DNA of 64,000 nucleotides from Cristatella mucedo. Lineage: Eukaryota > Bryozoa > Phylactolaemata > Cristatellidae. A program made the position numbers and the translations under genes. Shown in pieces: positions 22,404-34,234 of the stretch. Numbering within the stretch: position 1 is the stretch's first letter; each line of letters starts with the position of its first letter. The notes under the pieces were generated by a model, which was given only the letters and a program-made list of their open reading frames with translations, made no database searches and was not told where the DNA came from. The stretch spans positions 494,001-558,000 of the forward strand of contig WPIO01000169.1 in the NCBI GenBank assembly GCA_009760855.2, given 5' to 3'.

Positions 22404-22703
22404 GTGAAGTTAACTAGTAACTTGAAGCAGTATATCGATGGGCTTCAAGCATGCCAAGCAGAAAAGCTAGTAATACCAGCCGAATGTTTTGCTGGAGTGA
22501 TCTTGAGTGGATTACTGGGCAGACCTGTTGAGCTTCCTGCCCATGTGTCGAAAAATTGCACTGTCAGCTTATGTGGAAAAAAATTGCATTATTACCTTCT
22601 GCAAGGGAAAGTAATACCCGAGAAGGCTTGTCGGCTGCTGTGTAAATTGAGCTGTTATATCAGCTCATCAGTGTACACTTTTTTGTTTTACTTTGCGTGT
22701 TAG
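22404..22703 (+). CDS. Unidentified open frame in coding-like island
   Basis: A 99-codon open frame with no ATG at its start (it opens after TAA 22401-22403). Parts read like real protein: GLQACQAEKLVIPAECFAGV, LSGLLGRPVELPAHVSKNC, YYLLQGKVIPEKACRLL. The end (SSSVYTFLFYFAC) does not, so a donor near 22640 (CTGCTGTGTAAATTG) is possible. Not related to any repeat in the window. No family recognised. Confidence 0.25.
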   Translation: MKLTSNLKQYIDGLQACQAEKLVIPAECFAGVILSGLLGRPVELPAHVSKNCTVSLCGKKLHYYLLQGKVIPEKACRLLCKLSCYISSSVYTFLFYFAC

Positions 22704-22851
22704 TGGGCATCCTCAGCCGAATGATCACTACATGAAGGTTGTATACAGCCATTTTTGGCCGACACAGCATTCTTTTTTAACAATTAAATTTGCTCTTGTT
22801 TAATTGGGTTTATAATCCAGCGATTTGACTATATGAAGTGTGATCCCTGCC

Positions 22852-22983
22852 CTGGTTTGGCGCAGTGGTTAAGGTGTTTGTCTTTGATGACCTGGGTCGT
22901 GGGCTCCAGCTCTACGGCTGTATTTAAAGCACTAGATAGAGATGAAGTTCTCTTAAATGATTTAAAAAACGAATCATATTATA
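22852..22983 (+). mobile_element. SINE-2, degenerate
   Basis: TGGTTTGGCGCAGTGGTTAAGGTG (A-box region), GTCGTGGGCTCCAGCTC (B-box region), AAAGCACTAGATAGAGATGAAGTTCTC tail. It lies directly against the truncated 5' end of LINE-A7. Confidence 0.65.
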
Positions 22984-24178
22984 TGTACCTCAGGGCTCCG
23001 TGCTAGGTCCGGTTCTTTTCACGGTTTATACTCTCCCTCTTGCTGATGTAATTGCCAAGCACAATCTAGGCTTTCACTTCTATGCGGATGACACTCAGTT
23101 GTACCTTTGCTTTGATCCCTCCCAGCCTTCGAGCACCTCAAATTCTCTAAACTCACTTGCTGCATGCATTGATGACATCCGCACATGAATGGCAGCAAAT
23201 TTTCTAAAACTAAACGAAGACAAAACTAACTTACTAGTTATAGGCAAACCCAGTGTGATTCAGAAATTGGAAAGACCGACGCTCAAAATTGGCTCTGCCA
23301 GCATATCTCCTGTCGAATCAGCTCGAAATCTAGGTGTCATATTCCAAAGCGACCTCTCGTTAGACGACCATATCAGCTCCACGGTCAAATCTGCCTATTT
23401 TCAGCTTCATAATATTGCTAAAATTCGGGCTTGTTTAGATAAAGATACCACATCTAAGTTGGTCCATGCATTCGTGACATCCCGTCTCGACTTCTGCAAC
23501 TCACTGCTTACTGGCCTACCAGCTTGTGCGATCAGGCGATTGCTGCTGGTGCAAAACTCCGCAGCTAGGCTTGTCTGTCGTGAGCGTCGCAGTTGCCACA
23601 TCACTCCACTTCTTAAAGACCTGCACTGGCTACCAGTCAAGCAACGGATTGACTTCAAGGTTTTGTCGCTCACTTTTAGGTCCCTTCATTTTATGGCTTC
23701 AGCCTATCTCTCCGACATACTCCCCCATCAGGCCAAGCATCGTACCACCAGCTTTTCGTAATCCAACAGTCTAGAAATACCTCGTTGAAACCTCAAATCC
23801 TTTGGAGACCGTGCATTTAGTTCGTATGCTCCCAAAGCCTGGAACTCCCTCCCGCCCTGCGTCAGAACATCCCCTGACCTGACCACATTTAAAAGGAACT
23901 TAAAAACTCACCTATTTAGGACAGCATATAGTGGGTCCCTGTGATTCGTACTTGATGTGCTCATGCGTGCTGACACTGTGCATGCTGCCACTAACCACAT
24001 TTGCATGCTGACCCTGTGCATGTCACCCCTAACCATGTTATTCATTTTGTTTGTTTTTCAAGCATGATTTTACTCACCATTTAATTGCATTTCCCTTTGC
24101 AGCAAATGTAAAGCGCCTAGAAAGAGATTAAGTTCTCTGAGGGCGCTTTATCAAGTACATTGTTATTATTATTATTAT
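22984..24178 (+). mobile_element. LINE-A copy A7, 5'-truncated, well preserved
   Basis: Begins inside the GVPQGSVLG motif, keeps [19 protein letters not shown] and the whole C-terminal domain plus 3' UTR and (ATT)n. Frame is continuous with three nonsense changes and no shift: TGA 23186-23188 (Trp in sisters), TAA 23762-23764, and TGA near 23788. The upstream catalytic Asp motif is absent through truncation. Confidence 0.9.
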
Positions 24179-24674
24179 AAGCTACGATTAAGGATTGAAT
24201 AAGCACGTTACTTGCAGGCTTTGCCATAGATTATTAAACTCTCTAGATATAAGTAGAGTTTTCAGCGTGTTGCCAGACTGGAGCAATTTTGTGAAGAACA
24301 GCGAGATTTAATAAGTAAGGAACCCCATTTTTATAATTCTTTTTTCAGGCAGGCAGTGACAGGTTTGTAGGCCAAATGCAGAGAAATGTCTACATAAGAT
24401 TTACAAAACTGATCATCAATTTGGCCTAGTAGAAGTGTTTATAGACCAGTTATATATGTAGACATGCATGAAAAAGGTGAGAGAATGAGAGTGAGGGGCT
24501 AGAGAATATCGTGATTAATAGTTTCACAAACGTCTGCCAAATGTATAATTTTCTTGGTAATAACATTGGTCCATTCATATCTAATTAGGATACCATTGAT
24601 CACATAAAGAACAGCAGTCTCTGTGTAATAATAATAAATAGTAAAATTAGCTGACTTAAAAGACTAATAGTATA
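24179..24674. other. No recognised gene
   Basis: AT-rich sequence with no supported feature on either strand. Confidence 0.35.
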
Positions 24675-24805
24675 GTTGCAGAAGAGCCTTAAACAGATTT
24701 TACCACGGCTTGCAGCTGGCAACAAATTTTTGCCAACTGTAGGATTCTAACTCGGGACCTCCATCGTGAAGCGGAAGCCACTCAACTCCTGGGCTAAAAA
24801 TCGAG
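24675..24805 (-). mobile_element. SINE-1 remnant
   Basis: GTTGCAGAAGAGCCTTAAACAG, CCACGGCTTGCAGCTGG, CTGTAGGATTCTAACTCGGGACC follow the reverse SINE-1 order, with the B box decayed. Confidence 0.5.
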
Positions 24806-25307
24806 CTATTTGAAGTGGTGAAACTTTTTCTGATGAAGTAGCTGTCACATACTTTGAAAATCATTTGCTTGAAAAGTCTTCTCGAAAGTACTTTTAAGAA
24901 ATCGAGATGGGAAACTGGCTGATATTTCCATACGTCGTCTGAGTGGATCCATGCTTAAGCAGTATAAGTGAAAAATAGCCAATTTTTAAATTTTAAAGAG
25001 AGCCATTTCTCAAGAGGGAGCATTACAAGGCTCAGTATTTGAATAACTTGCTTTATTGAAAATGGAAAACGCGATTTTCATCTAATAGCCATAATTAGTG
25101 CTTTAAAAGAATTAAAGACGAAACGATAACTAAAATGTGCTCCTAATCAAACTATCAAAGTTTTTGAATTTAAAATGAAAGGGTGAGTGACTCTCTAAGT
25201 AAGCCTTATGTACTCTGAGCTTTTCTATATAAAGGTTGAAACCACATCCTTGTTAATCCAATGCCGTATTTTTCGCCAGGTCCGCTACTCTTCTCCAGAG
25301 AGTTTAA
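24806..25307. other. No recognised gene
   Basis: Nothing supported; stop-rich. Confidence 0.35.
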
Positions 25308-26821
25308 TATTAATAATAATGATAATAACGATGCACTTGACAAAGCGCCCTCAGAGAACTCAATCTCTCTCTAGGCGCTTTACATTTGCTGTAAATGAAA
25401 ATGCAATTGAATGGTAAGTAAAATTATGCTTGAAAAACAAACGAAATGAATAATATGTTTAGGGGGAAATGCACATGGTTAGCATGCAAATGTGGTTAGT
25501 GACAGCATACAACAGTATCAGCACCCGTAAACACATAAAGGACGAATCACAGCGACCCACTAGATGATGTCCTAAATAGGTGCGTTTTTAAGTTCGTTTT
25601 AAATGAAGTCAGGTCAGGGGATGTTTTGACGCAGGTCGGAAGAGAGTTCAAGGCTTCGGGAGCGTACGAAATAAATGCACGGTCTCCAAAGGATTCAAGG
25701 TTTGTACGAGGTATTTGTAAACTGTTGGATTCCGAAAAGCTGGTGGTACGATGCTTGGCCTGATGGGGTTGTATATCTGAGAGATAGGCAGGAGCCATAG
25801 ATTACAGGGAACTAAAAGTGAGCGACAAAACCTTGATGTCAATCCGAGGCTTGACTGGTAGCCGATGCAGGTCAGCAAGAAGTGAAGTAATGTGGCAACT
25901 GCGACGCTCACGATAGACAAGCCTAGCTGCAGAGTTTTGCACCAGCTGCTATCGCTTGATCACACATGCTGGTAGGCCAGTAAGCAGTGATTTGCAGAAG
26001 TCGAGACGGGATGTCACGAATGCATGGACTAACTTTGACGTGGTATCCTTATCTAAACTAGCCCGAATTTTAGCAATGTTATGAAGCTCAAAATAGGCAG
26101 ATTTGACTGTGAGATTTGACTGTGGAGCTAATATGGTCTTTTAACGAGAGGTCGCTTTGGAATATAGCACCTAGATTTTGAGCTGACTCCACTGGAGATA
26201 TGCGGGTAGAGCCAATTTTGAGAGTCAGCCTTACCAATCTCTGAATTACACAGGCTTTTCCCATACCTAGTAAGTTAGTTTTATCATCGTTTAGTTTTAG
26301 AAAATGTGCTGCCGTCCAGGTGCTGATGTCATCAATGCATGCCGGAAGTGATTTGAGAGAATTTGAGCTGCTCGAAGGCTGGGAGGGATCAAAGCAAAGG
26401 TACAACTGAGTGTCATCCGCATAGAAGTGAAAGCCTAGATTGTGCTTGGCAATTACATCAGCAAGAGGGAGAGTATAAACCGTGAAAAGAACCGGACCTA
26501 GCACGGAGCCCTGAGTTTCACCATATTTCAGAGGTACTTCAGATGATCTTTGTCCATTCATGTCGATACTCTGGAGTATGCCACTGAGATAGGACCTGAA
26601 CGACTGCAGAGCAGTGGTAGTGATGCCCAGGCGAGATGAGAGGCACTCTAGAAGATCTTTGAGATCGATGGTATCAAAAGCTGCCGAAAGGTCGGGCAAA
26701 ACGAGCAGAGGCACTTTAGCCATGTCTGCATTCTTAAGTAGGTCGTTGTATACCCTAAGCAATGCTGACTGTGTGCAGTGATTAGCTCTAAAGCCAGACT
26801 GGAACTTACTAGCAAGGTGGT
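25308..26821 (-). mobile_element. LINE-A copy A8, 5'-truncated
   Basis: Minus-strand LINE-A from the SKFQSGFRANHC block to the (ATT)n end. RT motifs: LPDLSAAFDTIDL, GETQGSVLG (GVPQG in sisters), [18 protein letters not shown]. The 224-codon frame at 26088-26762 is ended by a 13-bp tandem duplication (GATTTGACTGTGA, 26100-26112 and again) that shifts the frame. The C-terminal part continues in other frames down to 25547. Confidence 0.9.
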
Positions 26822-27084
26822 TCAGGAACCCGGTAGCTTGACCTTGTCGCTGGCAGCTTGACCTTGTTGCTGGCCAGGATCAGCATTTTTTAAGTTATGT
26901 AATCGACATCTGACTAGGTACCATTCAGCCGCAACGGCATCCCAGCCTAAAAGAAGTTGTTTGAACTTTCCGTTAGCATTTTTTAACTTGCCTTTAGTAT
27001 TTTTAGCTGTGAGTATGACAGCATTGCAATGCATAGCCTGCCTATGGATGGGTAAGAAAGTGCTTAGGGAGTTCAATTTAATAA
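26822..27084. other. Unassigned; small direct duplication
   Basis: AGCTTGACCTTGTCGCTGGC at about 26833 is repeated with one change about 21 bp on. A 100-codon minus-strand frame (26822-27124) has no recognised motif. Confidence 0.35.
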
Positions 27085-27175
27085 TAACATCCGCGCATTT
27101 TTTTAGCGCCTTCTGAGAACTCATTCACTTTCTGTGCAATTTAAATATAATGCAAAGGATTTGTGATGGTATAGT
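27085..27175 (-). mobile_element. LINE-A 3' end remnant
   Basis: GCGCATTTTTTTAGCGCCTTCTGAGAACTCATTCACTTTCTG is a decayed reverse LINE-A end, followed by ATGCAAAGGATTTG (GCAAAGGAAATG in sisters). Confidence 0.5.
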
Positions 27176-27447
27176 TAGTGGTAGAGCCTTGTCGCCAGAT
27201 ACACTCAGGGAGCTTGTCAGAAGAAGACGAATCCACCAGGCATCCAGCCTGCTGCCTGCCTTCCTGCTGCCGGCAAAGAAACTGGGCTTATTCCTTGTGT
27301 GGCTCACGGCCCACGCCAGTCCAAAGACAAACCGTTCAGCAAGGTAAAACCACTCTTAGACCAACAATTCTAGCCAGTCGGTACAGCGCCTCGGGCTTGA
27401 TTGCGCTTCCCATTGTACAGCACGGCTCATGAACCAGCGACCTTTGA

Positions 27448-27700
27448 CCGAGCAGCCGAGCAGCAGAGCAGCCGAGCAGCCGAGCAGCCGAGCAGCCGAG
27501 CAGCCGAGCAGCCGAGCAGCCGAGCAGCCGAGCAGCCGAGCAGCCGAGCAGCCGAGCAGCCGAGCAGCCGAGCAGCCGAGCAGCCGAGCAGCCGAGCAGC
27601 CGAGCAGCCGAGCCGAGCAGCCGAGCAGCCGAGCAGCCGAGCAGCCGAGCAGCCGAGCAGCCGAGCAGCCGAGCAGCCGAGCAGCCGAGCAGCCGAGCAG
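27448..27700. repeat. (CCGAGCAG)n minisatellite
   Basis: Thirty-one 8-bp units, almost perfect: one variant unit CAGAGCAG at 27464-27471 and one 5-bp unit CCGAG at 27608-27612. Very GC-rich in an AT-rich window. Because the unit has no stop in several frames, it creates long spurious open frames on both strands. Confidence 0.97.
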
Positions 27701-27885
27701 CAGCAGTAGCCAGTAGCAGCCAGTAGCAGCTGCAGCAGCCAGTAGTAGCAGCAGCAGCATCAGCCAGAAGCAATAGCATCCAGTAGTAGCAGCAGCAGCC
27801 AGTAGCAGCAGCAGCAGCCAGTCGTAGCAGTAGCAGCAGCTGCCAGTTGTAGCTGCAGCAGTAGCAGCCAGCCGCATGGCCAGCA
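27701..27885. repeat. Imperfect (CAG)/(TAG)-rich simple repeat
   Basis: CAGCAGTAGCCAGTAGCAGC-type units grade out of the octanucleotide array and lose regularity towards 27885. Confidence 0.85.
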
Positions 27886-29124
27886 GTCGCATCAAGTCTG
27901 CGAGGCACAGAGAAGGACCGAGGTGAGGAAACGTCAGCTCAGGTAGCAGCAAGGGTAGGACAGCTAGGTGGCAAGGATTGGGTATTGGTAGTACGAATCG
28001 GTGGAGTTAAGATATGGCTTTCCGCATAAATCGTTCTGGCTCGAAGTTCTATCCAATGCCCGCCGGCCTTGCTGACAAGGGAGGCATCGAATCTACACGA
28101 GCTCATGAAGCGGCCTGAAGTGGGCTTGGCCGATCGCGTGTATGAGTGAGGTTGAGTAAGATTTGAGCTGAGCTAACACAGTACACTGCAACCGGTGAAA
28201 ATCTGCACGGAGATACATCCCTAACGGTGGTGCGAGAGCCGTCAGGCCAAGAGCTATATGTATGCTAAATAACATGCTCGTGGGTGTATAAGTTAAAATT
28301 ACTTTAAAGATCCGAATAACCAAGCTGGCGTCTCATTAGTTACCGCTAACTCTACTTAGTGCTGATGCAAGGCTTCAGTATATATTGTTGCTCAGACGGG
28401 ATTGCTGTAAAAGGGTCGTGAGGTTTCATAGTTCACAGGTGACTTTGGATGTAGATGAGAGCACACACCGTATACCAAATGAGATCTACATACGATGAGA
28501 TAAGCAGAGTTAGGTAATATAAGATGATGATAGCGAGAAGTTGTAGAAGTGATGTTTTTCAATTGAGCGACTCCTGAATTGAGTAGGGTCACGCACAGGA
28601 GCCTTAGCAGAAAAAGAGTCAGTCAGCATGTAAAATGCTTAAGGAGTCAGGTAATCTATCAAAATAAATGCTGAAATCTCTCATAATGTGGAATGAATGA
28701 CTTCCCCATTACTGGATAGAAATGAGATGAGTGGCAGCTTGTTTTTGGAGCACGTGAAGACATGAGATAAGAATGAGTGCTTCGATGGTCCTGCAAACGG
28801 CTTGAATTTCTTCTCAGATTTTGAATGATCGTGAGGTATGAAAGAAAGAGAAACTGGTTTAGTTGAGAATACTAAAGACAAGCATTACGATGGGCCGTCG
28901 GGGCTTTAGCATGCCTGATGAAGACAGAGTGAGAGTGAGGAACTGCAGTGCCTCAGAAAAATAACACAACACTGCACACACAAAATGCAGGGAATAGCAA
29001 GGACGAGGCAGTTTCGGCCTAATTATCAGGGGCCAGGCTGCAGGTCGGCCATCTCTGGTTAATTATCAATTCACTTACAGAAGCAACAGCAAATACATGT
29101 AGCAATGCATTTTCACGTAGATTG
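27886..29124. other. No recognised gene
   Basis: Unassigned sequence. Short open frames on the minus strand (28093-28323, 28392-28592, 28681-28881) show no motif. No repeat from other parts of the window is seen. Confidence 0.35.
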
Positions 29125-29400
29125 CACTGCAATAATAGAAAAGTACGATCGTACCAAACAAGCGGATTACTAACATTAGTGAACCCAGAAGCCGAGGGCG
29201 GCCTGGTGAGGTAGGCTGTGGAGCTTTGGAACTCAGTTGGAAAAAGTGAGAGTTTAGATGTCAATGGCCATGTAATTTCTAAAGAACTATGGTTACAAAA
29301 TGAGCAGATATGCTTTAAACAGGTCACAGATATTCTGATGGCTGACGAGAAATCAAATAAATATATCTGGAAATGCAGGAAGTGCTTCAAGATCACTCAC
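29125..29400 (+). repeat. Repeat-F copy 2
   Basis: Matches Repeat-F copy 1 (15725-15960), see landmarks there. A 125-codon minus-strand frame (29019-29396) covers it, but copy 1 is not open in the same frame. Confidence 0.5.
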
Positions 29401-29519
29401 AGCAGGATGGACAGTTAGTTCATAGAGAATTGTTTTGCATAGAAACGCCTCAATCGTGGATCAGGGGATACAGGATCAGACGAAAAGGCTTTAACTCTCA
29501 CGAAAGGTACTGGGCTCTA

Positions 29520-30103
29520 AGCGTCCTCTGCAGAATATATCAATTATTTTGATTAGCTTTATCTTTAATAACCTGGAAAATTCCTTGCAAACTCTTTCTT
29601 TACGCTGGTGGTGATGGAGTTAAGTAGCTATGGAGCGAATTGCACATTTATACCAGCATACCTGATGGAAGTGAATCACTTAGGGATCGTGGTTTCGCAG
29701 AATACTCAATGAAAACATTCTAGACTGACTGCTGGCGACCGAACAGGGTATTTAATATAGACGTATGAGAAGAGATTATCGGAGTGTTTCTATCACGAGG
29801 AATATGCTAGAAACGACGTATCGGGGCTGTATACTTTTAAGAAAGACCACAATCCTAGCTCGAAATATCGGAAATCCTTCAGAAGTGTTCCGACACTAAC
29901 GAACACGTCAAGGCTGACCATTTTCTCTACAAAGTATATTAGGAATTACGTTTAACTTCATCAGTCAAAGCCTGGCTTATTCCTTGTTAGCTAATACCTA
30001 GTGATTTTGACAGAGAAGAGTGACTTTGCAAGCTTGCAGCATTTTGAGCTGCATGTTAATGCAAGCCTGAAAAAGATCCGAAAATCCATAGGAATAAAAA
30101 TAC
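29520..30103 (+). repeat. Repeat-G copy 1, left part
   Basis: Aligns with 35080-35525 and 41030-41350: TAGACTGACTGCTGGCGA, GAAGTGTTCCGACACTAA against AAGTGTTTCGACTCTAA, ATATTAGGA, GAGATCCGAAAATCCATAGG against GAGATCCAAAAATCCTTGG. LINE-A9 interrupts it at 30104. Confidence 0.6.
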
Positions 30104-31275
30104 CACTCAGTGTTCAGGCTCGGCCCCTTTCTTTTCAACGTTAATACTCTTCCTCTCGCCGGTGTTGTTTCGAGGCACAAGATAGGCTTTCACTTTTTAT
30201 GCTGAGGACACGCAGCCGTACCTTTGCTTTTTGACCCCTCCTAGTAATCCAGCACGTTGAATTCTCTCCCTTGCTGCATGTATTGATGAATTTGCTCATG
30301 GATGGCAGCAAACTTTATTCAATTCAATGATCATAAAACCAACTTACCAGCTATGGGCGAACCAATTATGATTCAGAAATTGGATAGGCTAACGCTCAAA
30401 ATCGGCCCTCCCGGCGTATCTTCTGTTAAATCTGCACGAAATCTAGGTTTCATAATTCAAAGTGAAGTTTTGTTAGAAAACCACATCAGCTCCTCAATCA
30501 AGAGTGTCTATGTGCAGCTACATAATGTTGCTAAAATTTTAGCTTCTTCAGACAGGGATACCACAGATATATTGGTCCATACATTTGTGAAATCCTTTCT
30601 GGACTTGTGCAACTTTCTGCTTGCCGATCTACTGGCCTGTGCCATCAGGTGCCGACAGCTGGTGAAAAACCATGAAGATAGGATTGCCTGTCATGAGCTT
30701 CGCAGCTGATAAATCACAGCACGTTTTATTGGCCTGCACTGGCTTCCAGTCAAGCAAGGCACAGATTTCAAGACTGTATCTCTCACTTTTAGGTCCCTTC
30801 ATTCTATGACATCAGCCTAATTGTCAGATATACTCCACCTAGGCTAAGCAGAGTATCGCCTGTTTTCTGAATGTAATAGGTTACCTTTACCTGGTACGAG
30901 CCTGAAATCTTTTTGAGATCTGCTAGTAATTTGTATGCTCCCAAAGCCCAGAACTCACCTTGACTTGCTTCATGACATAGCCGAATTGACACCATTTGAA
31001 AAGAAGCTAACAAAGCATGCATTTGTCACAGAACTGTGTTGGTTTGTGTGATTCGTCCTTTATATGCTTGCGTGTGCCGACACTGTGCATGCTGCCACTA
31101 ACCATGTACGCATGCCGATCCTGTGCACTAAACCTTTAGCCATGTTGTGCTTGTTCTTCATTGAGCATGTTACCACTAACCACTCGTTCATATTTTCTTC
31201 GAAGTTAATGTAAAGTGCGTAGAAAGAGATAGAGTTCTCTGAGGGCATTATATAAAATGCATTACTACCATTAAT
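30104..31275 (+). mobile_element. LINE-A copy A9, degenerate, inserted in Repeat-G1
   Basis: Starts at CTCAGTGTTCAGGCTCGGCCCC (the [10 protein letters not shown] region). The catalytic motif region is frameshifted (CTTTTTATGCTGAGGACACGCAG). A 135-codon frame 30302-30709 gives FIQFNDHKTNLPAMGEPIMI and KLDRLTLKIG. Ends GAGTTCTCTGAGGGCATTATATAAAATGC. Both flanks continue as Repeat-G. Confidence 0.8.
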
Positions 31276-32162
31276 ATTAAGCAGTAGGATTTAGGTTAAA
31301 GTTTCATCTGCTAATAGACGAATACCATTAATGATGCTACTTCATATGTTTATAAGCTGACAGAGCATTAGGACTAGGTTAAAACCCAAATCCTTTGGTT
31401 CGATAGCTTTGCATCTTTGAAGACAGTCAGATGAATTGTATTCTCTTATCTGAGACGTGCACATACTTACTAAATATTAGGGTATTAATTCATGACGAAA
31501 TTTCTAAAATTAAGATTATATAGGTTTGCTGGTTTAACCTTATCATTCATTATCCTTTATATAGCTGCACAATAGCCTTAACGATTACCACCACAGCTTG
31601 CAATGGACTCTGCAGAATCGCCTACCACAGGGCAGGAACCCGAAACCAGGGTCTTTAACAGCCAGCTCAGCACCACATTAGTGCAAACGGAAGGGGCAGG
31701 CTGTTAAAGCTAAATGCAATCCGATGCTTTTTGATACACTGGAATTTCATTATAAAAAAATCAGAGACTGAATGCCTCGTGGCTTATTTGCATGCCCAAG
31801 TTGAGCTCTCTAACCTTCCAGTGAATAAGCGAAAACGATTTGCCTATTGACAATATTAATCTTGAAACATTTTGTCCGCGATCTCCTTTCTCTGTTTCCA
31901 GCTGATAGCGTCTCCCAGATACTACTGGTTTGTTCCAATCACAAGATAATGATGCAAATATATGGTATAGTGCAGTCATGCCATTACGTCTTGACAGAAA
32001 ACTTTCACGTAAAATACTTTGCTCTTGCCCAAACGTTCTAGAGGAAATTAATATTACCAACTCTCACATTAACAAATATAATACTCCTAGTTACCATGTT
32101 TCTATACCGTTTACAATGCATGTGAGCTAACAGGCCGAGCTTGTTTTCACAGAGTACTTCAA
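31276..32162 (+). repeat. Repeat-G copy 1, right part
   Basis: Matches Repeat-G2 after its LINE-free junction: AAGTTTCATCTGCTAATAGACG against AAGTTTCATCAGCAAATATATG, later AATGATGCAAATATATGGTATAG against AATTATGCAAATGCATGGTATAG and TACAATGCATGTGAGCTAAC against TACAATGCACGTGAGCAAC. It contains a SINE-1 and runs up to LINE-A10. Confidence 0.6.
31568..31720 (-). mobile_element. SINE-1 in Repeat-G1
   Basis: CACCACAGCTTGCAATGGACTC, GAATCGCCTACCACAGGGCAGGAACCC: SINE-1 in reverse, decayed. The same SINE-1 sits at the same place in Repeat-G2 and G3, so it was there before the unit multiplied. Confidence 0.65.
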
Positions 32163-33346
32163 AGTTCATTTCACAGATTTCTCATAAAGTTCTTCAAGAG
32201 CGCCTTTCATCTCGCCTGGGCATCAGTGGCACTGCTCTGCAATGGTTCAGGTCTTACCTCAGTGACAGACTCTACAGTATTGACGTGAATGGACAAAAAT
32301 CATCCGAGGTACCTCTGATATATGGGGTACGTCAGGGCTTAGTGATAGGTCCGGTTCTTGTCACAGTTTCTAGCCTTCCACTTGCTGAGATGATTGCCTA
32401 GCGCAATCCTGGCTTTCACTTCTATGCGGATGACACTCAGTTGCACCTTTGCTTTGATCCCTCCCAGCCTTCGAGCACATCAAATTCTCTCAAGTCACTT
32501 TCAGCATGTATTCATGACATCCCCAGATGGACGGCAACAAATTTTCTAAAACTAAACGATGGTAAAAATAAATTACTAGTTAGGGGCGAACAAAGTTTGA
32601 TTCAGAGATTGGAAAGACTGATTCTCAAAATTGGCTCTGCCAGCATATCTCCTGTTGAATCAGATCGAAATCTAGGCGGTATTGCCGAAAGTGACCTCTC
32701 GTTAGACGACCATATCAGCTCCACAGTCAAATCCGTATTATTTCAGCTACATAACATCGTTAAAATTCGGGCTTGTTTAGATAAGCATACCACGTCTAAG
32801 GTGGTCCAAGCATTTGTGACATCCTGTCTCGACTTCAGCAACTCAGTGCTTAATAACCTACCAGCATGTACCATCAGGCGATTGCAGCTGGTGCAAAACT
32901 CTGCAGCTATACTTGTCTGTCGTGAGCTTCACAGTTGCCACATCACATTACTACTCGCTTACCTGCAATGGCTACCAGTCAAGCCACGGATAGATTTCAA
33001 GGGTTTCTCGCTCACTTTTAGGTTACTTAATTCTTTGGCTCCAGCCTATGTGTCAGATCTACTCCCCCGCACCAGGCCAAGCATCGTACCCCTGGCTTTA
33101 CAAAATCCAACAGTCTAAAAATACCTCGTACAAACTTTAAATCTTTTAGAGATCGTGCATTTAGTTCGTATGCTCTAAAAGCCTACAACTCTCTACCGAC
33201 TTGCGTCAGAACATCCCCTGACTTGACCACATTTAAAAAGAACTTGAAAACACACCTATTTAGGACAGGATTAGTGGGTCCCTGTAAATCGTCTTTTATG
33301 TGATTATGTGTGCTGGCACTGTGCATGCTGCCACTAAGCAGATTTG
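32163..33346 (+). mobile_element. LINE-A copy A10
   Basis: 5'-truncated near HKVLQERLSSRLGISGTALQW, keeps [32 protein letters not shown] and the C-terminal domain. A stop at 32399-32401 and frameshifts break it. The 3' end is lost: the sequence stops at GCTGCCACTAAGCAGATTTGCA, where LINE-B3 begins. Confidence 0.88.
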
Positions 33347-34160
33347 CACCTCTGGGAAAAGTGATTAAGGCAAATGGAATAGAATATCACTTTTATACAG
33401 ACGATACTCAGCTGTAATTGTCATTTAAACCATCGAAATCTGCTGCAGCAACCGAGCAACTGAATGCTTGCATTGCCGATATTCGATACTGGATGTCGGA
33501 AAACTTCCTGAAATTAAATGACGACAAAATCGAACTGCTGCTCATAGGACACCATAGGCATGTGGCTGGATTAAAAGATTTTGCTGTTCTTATTGGTGAT
33601 GCTATTGTACGACCTTTACCACGTGCTCATAATTTAGGAGTCGGGTTCAACAGCTACCCCAATTTGAAAAGCTTCATTCGGAAGACTGCCTCTACAGCCA
33701 GCCATCACATCCGATCACTATCCAAGATTAGGAGCTGTCTCCCATAGTGGCTTGTAAAACATTTAACTAACTCTTCAGTTCTGTCTCGGCCTGATTATTG
33801 CAATTCCCTTTTGGCTGGGCTGCCAAAGAAAGCTATTATGCCACTACAGTTGACTATGAATATGGCTGCAGGCTGGTCTTAAAGTCCCAGCTAATTGAGC
33901 ACGTGTCTCGTTTGCTGAAAGAGCTAGGATGGTTGCCGGTTGAGCAAAGGATACAGAGCAAAGTTCTTACGCTGACCCACAAGGCCCGCCAAGGCTTGGC
34001 TCCTTCGTACCTAGCTGAACTGCTGCAACTGTTTCAGCCTGTTCGCGCCCTCAGGTCCTGTGAGGACAACAAATTAGCTGTCCCATGCCTCTGCTTAAAA
34101 ACAGTTGGCGATAGAAGCTTTAGCTCTGCACGTCCTTGACTGTGGAACTCGCTTTCCAAG
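33347..34160 (+). mobile_element. LINE-B copy B3
   Basis: RT part from LGKVIKANGIEYHFYTDDTQ (YTDD in place of YADD) through CIADIRYWMSENFLKLNDDK, HNLGVGFNSYPN, SHHIRSLSKIRSCLP, then frameshifted DYCNSLLAGLPKKA, APSYLAELLQLFQPVRALRS and SARP. Two internal stops are obvious (33415 region, 33745). No 3' UTR. Confidence 0.85.
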
Positions 34161-34234
34161 ATAGGTGTGAATTATATTTAATAATGGAAAAATTTGCTAG
34201 TATACTTTGCTAAGCATCCTGTTTTTACTTATGT

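Noticed and set aside
27336-27952. Open frames of 190 and 198 codons on minus and two about 100-codon frames on plus
   Set aside because: They are produced by the (CCGAGCAG)n and CAG-rich arrays, whose unit lacks stops in several frames. There is no non-repetitive protein-like flank.
29019-29396. A 125-codon minus-strand frame over Repeat-F
   Set aside because: The homologous copy at 15.8 kb is not open in the same frame, and no motif is seen.
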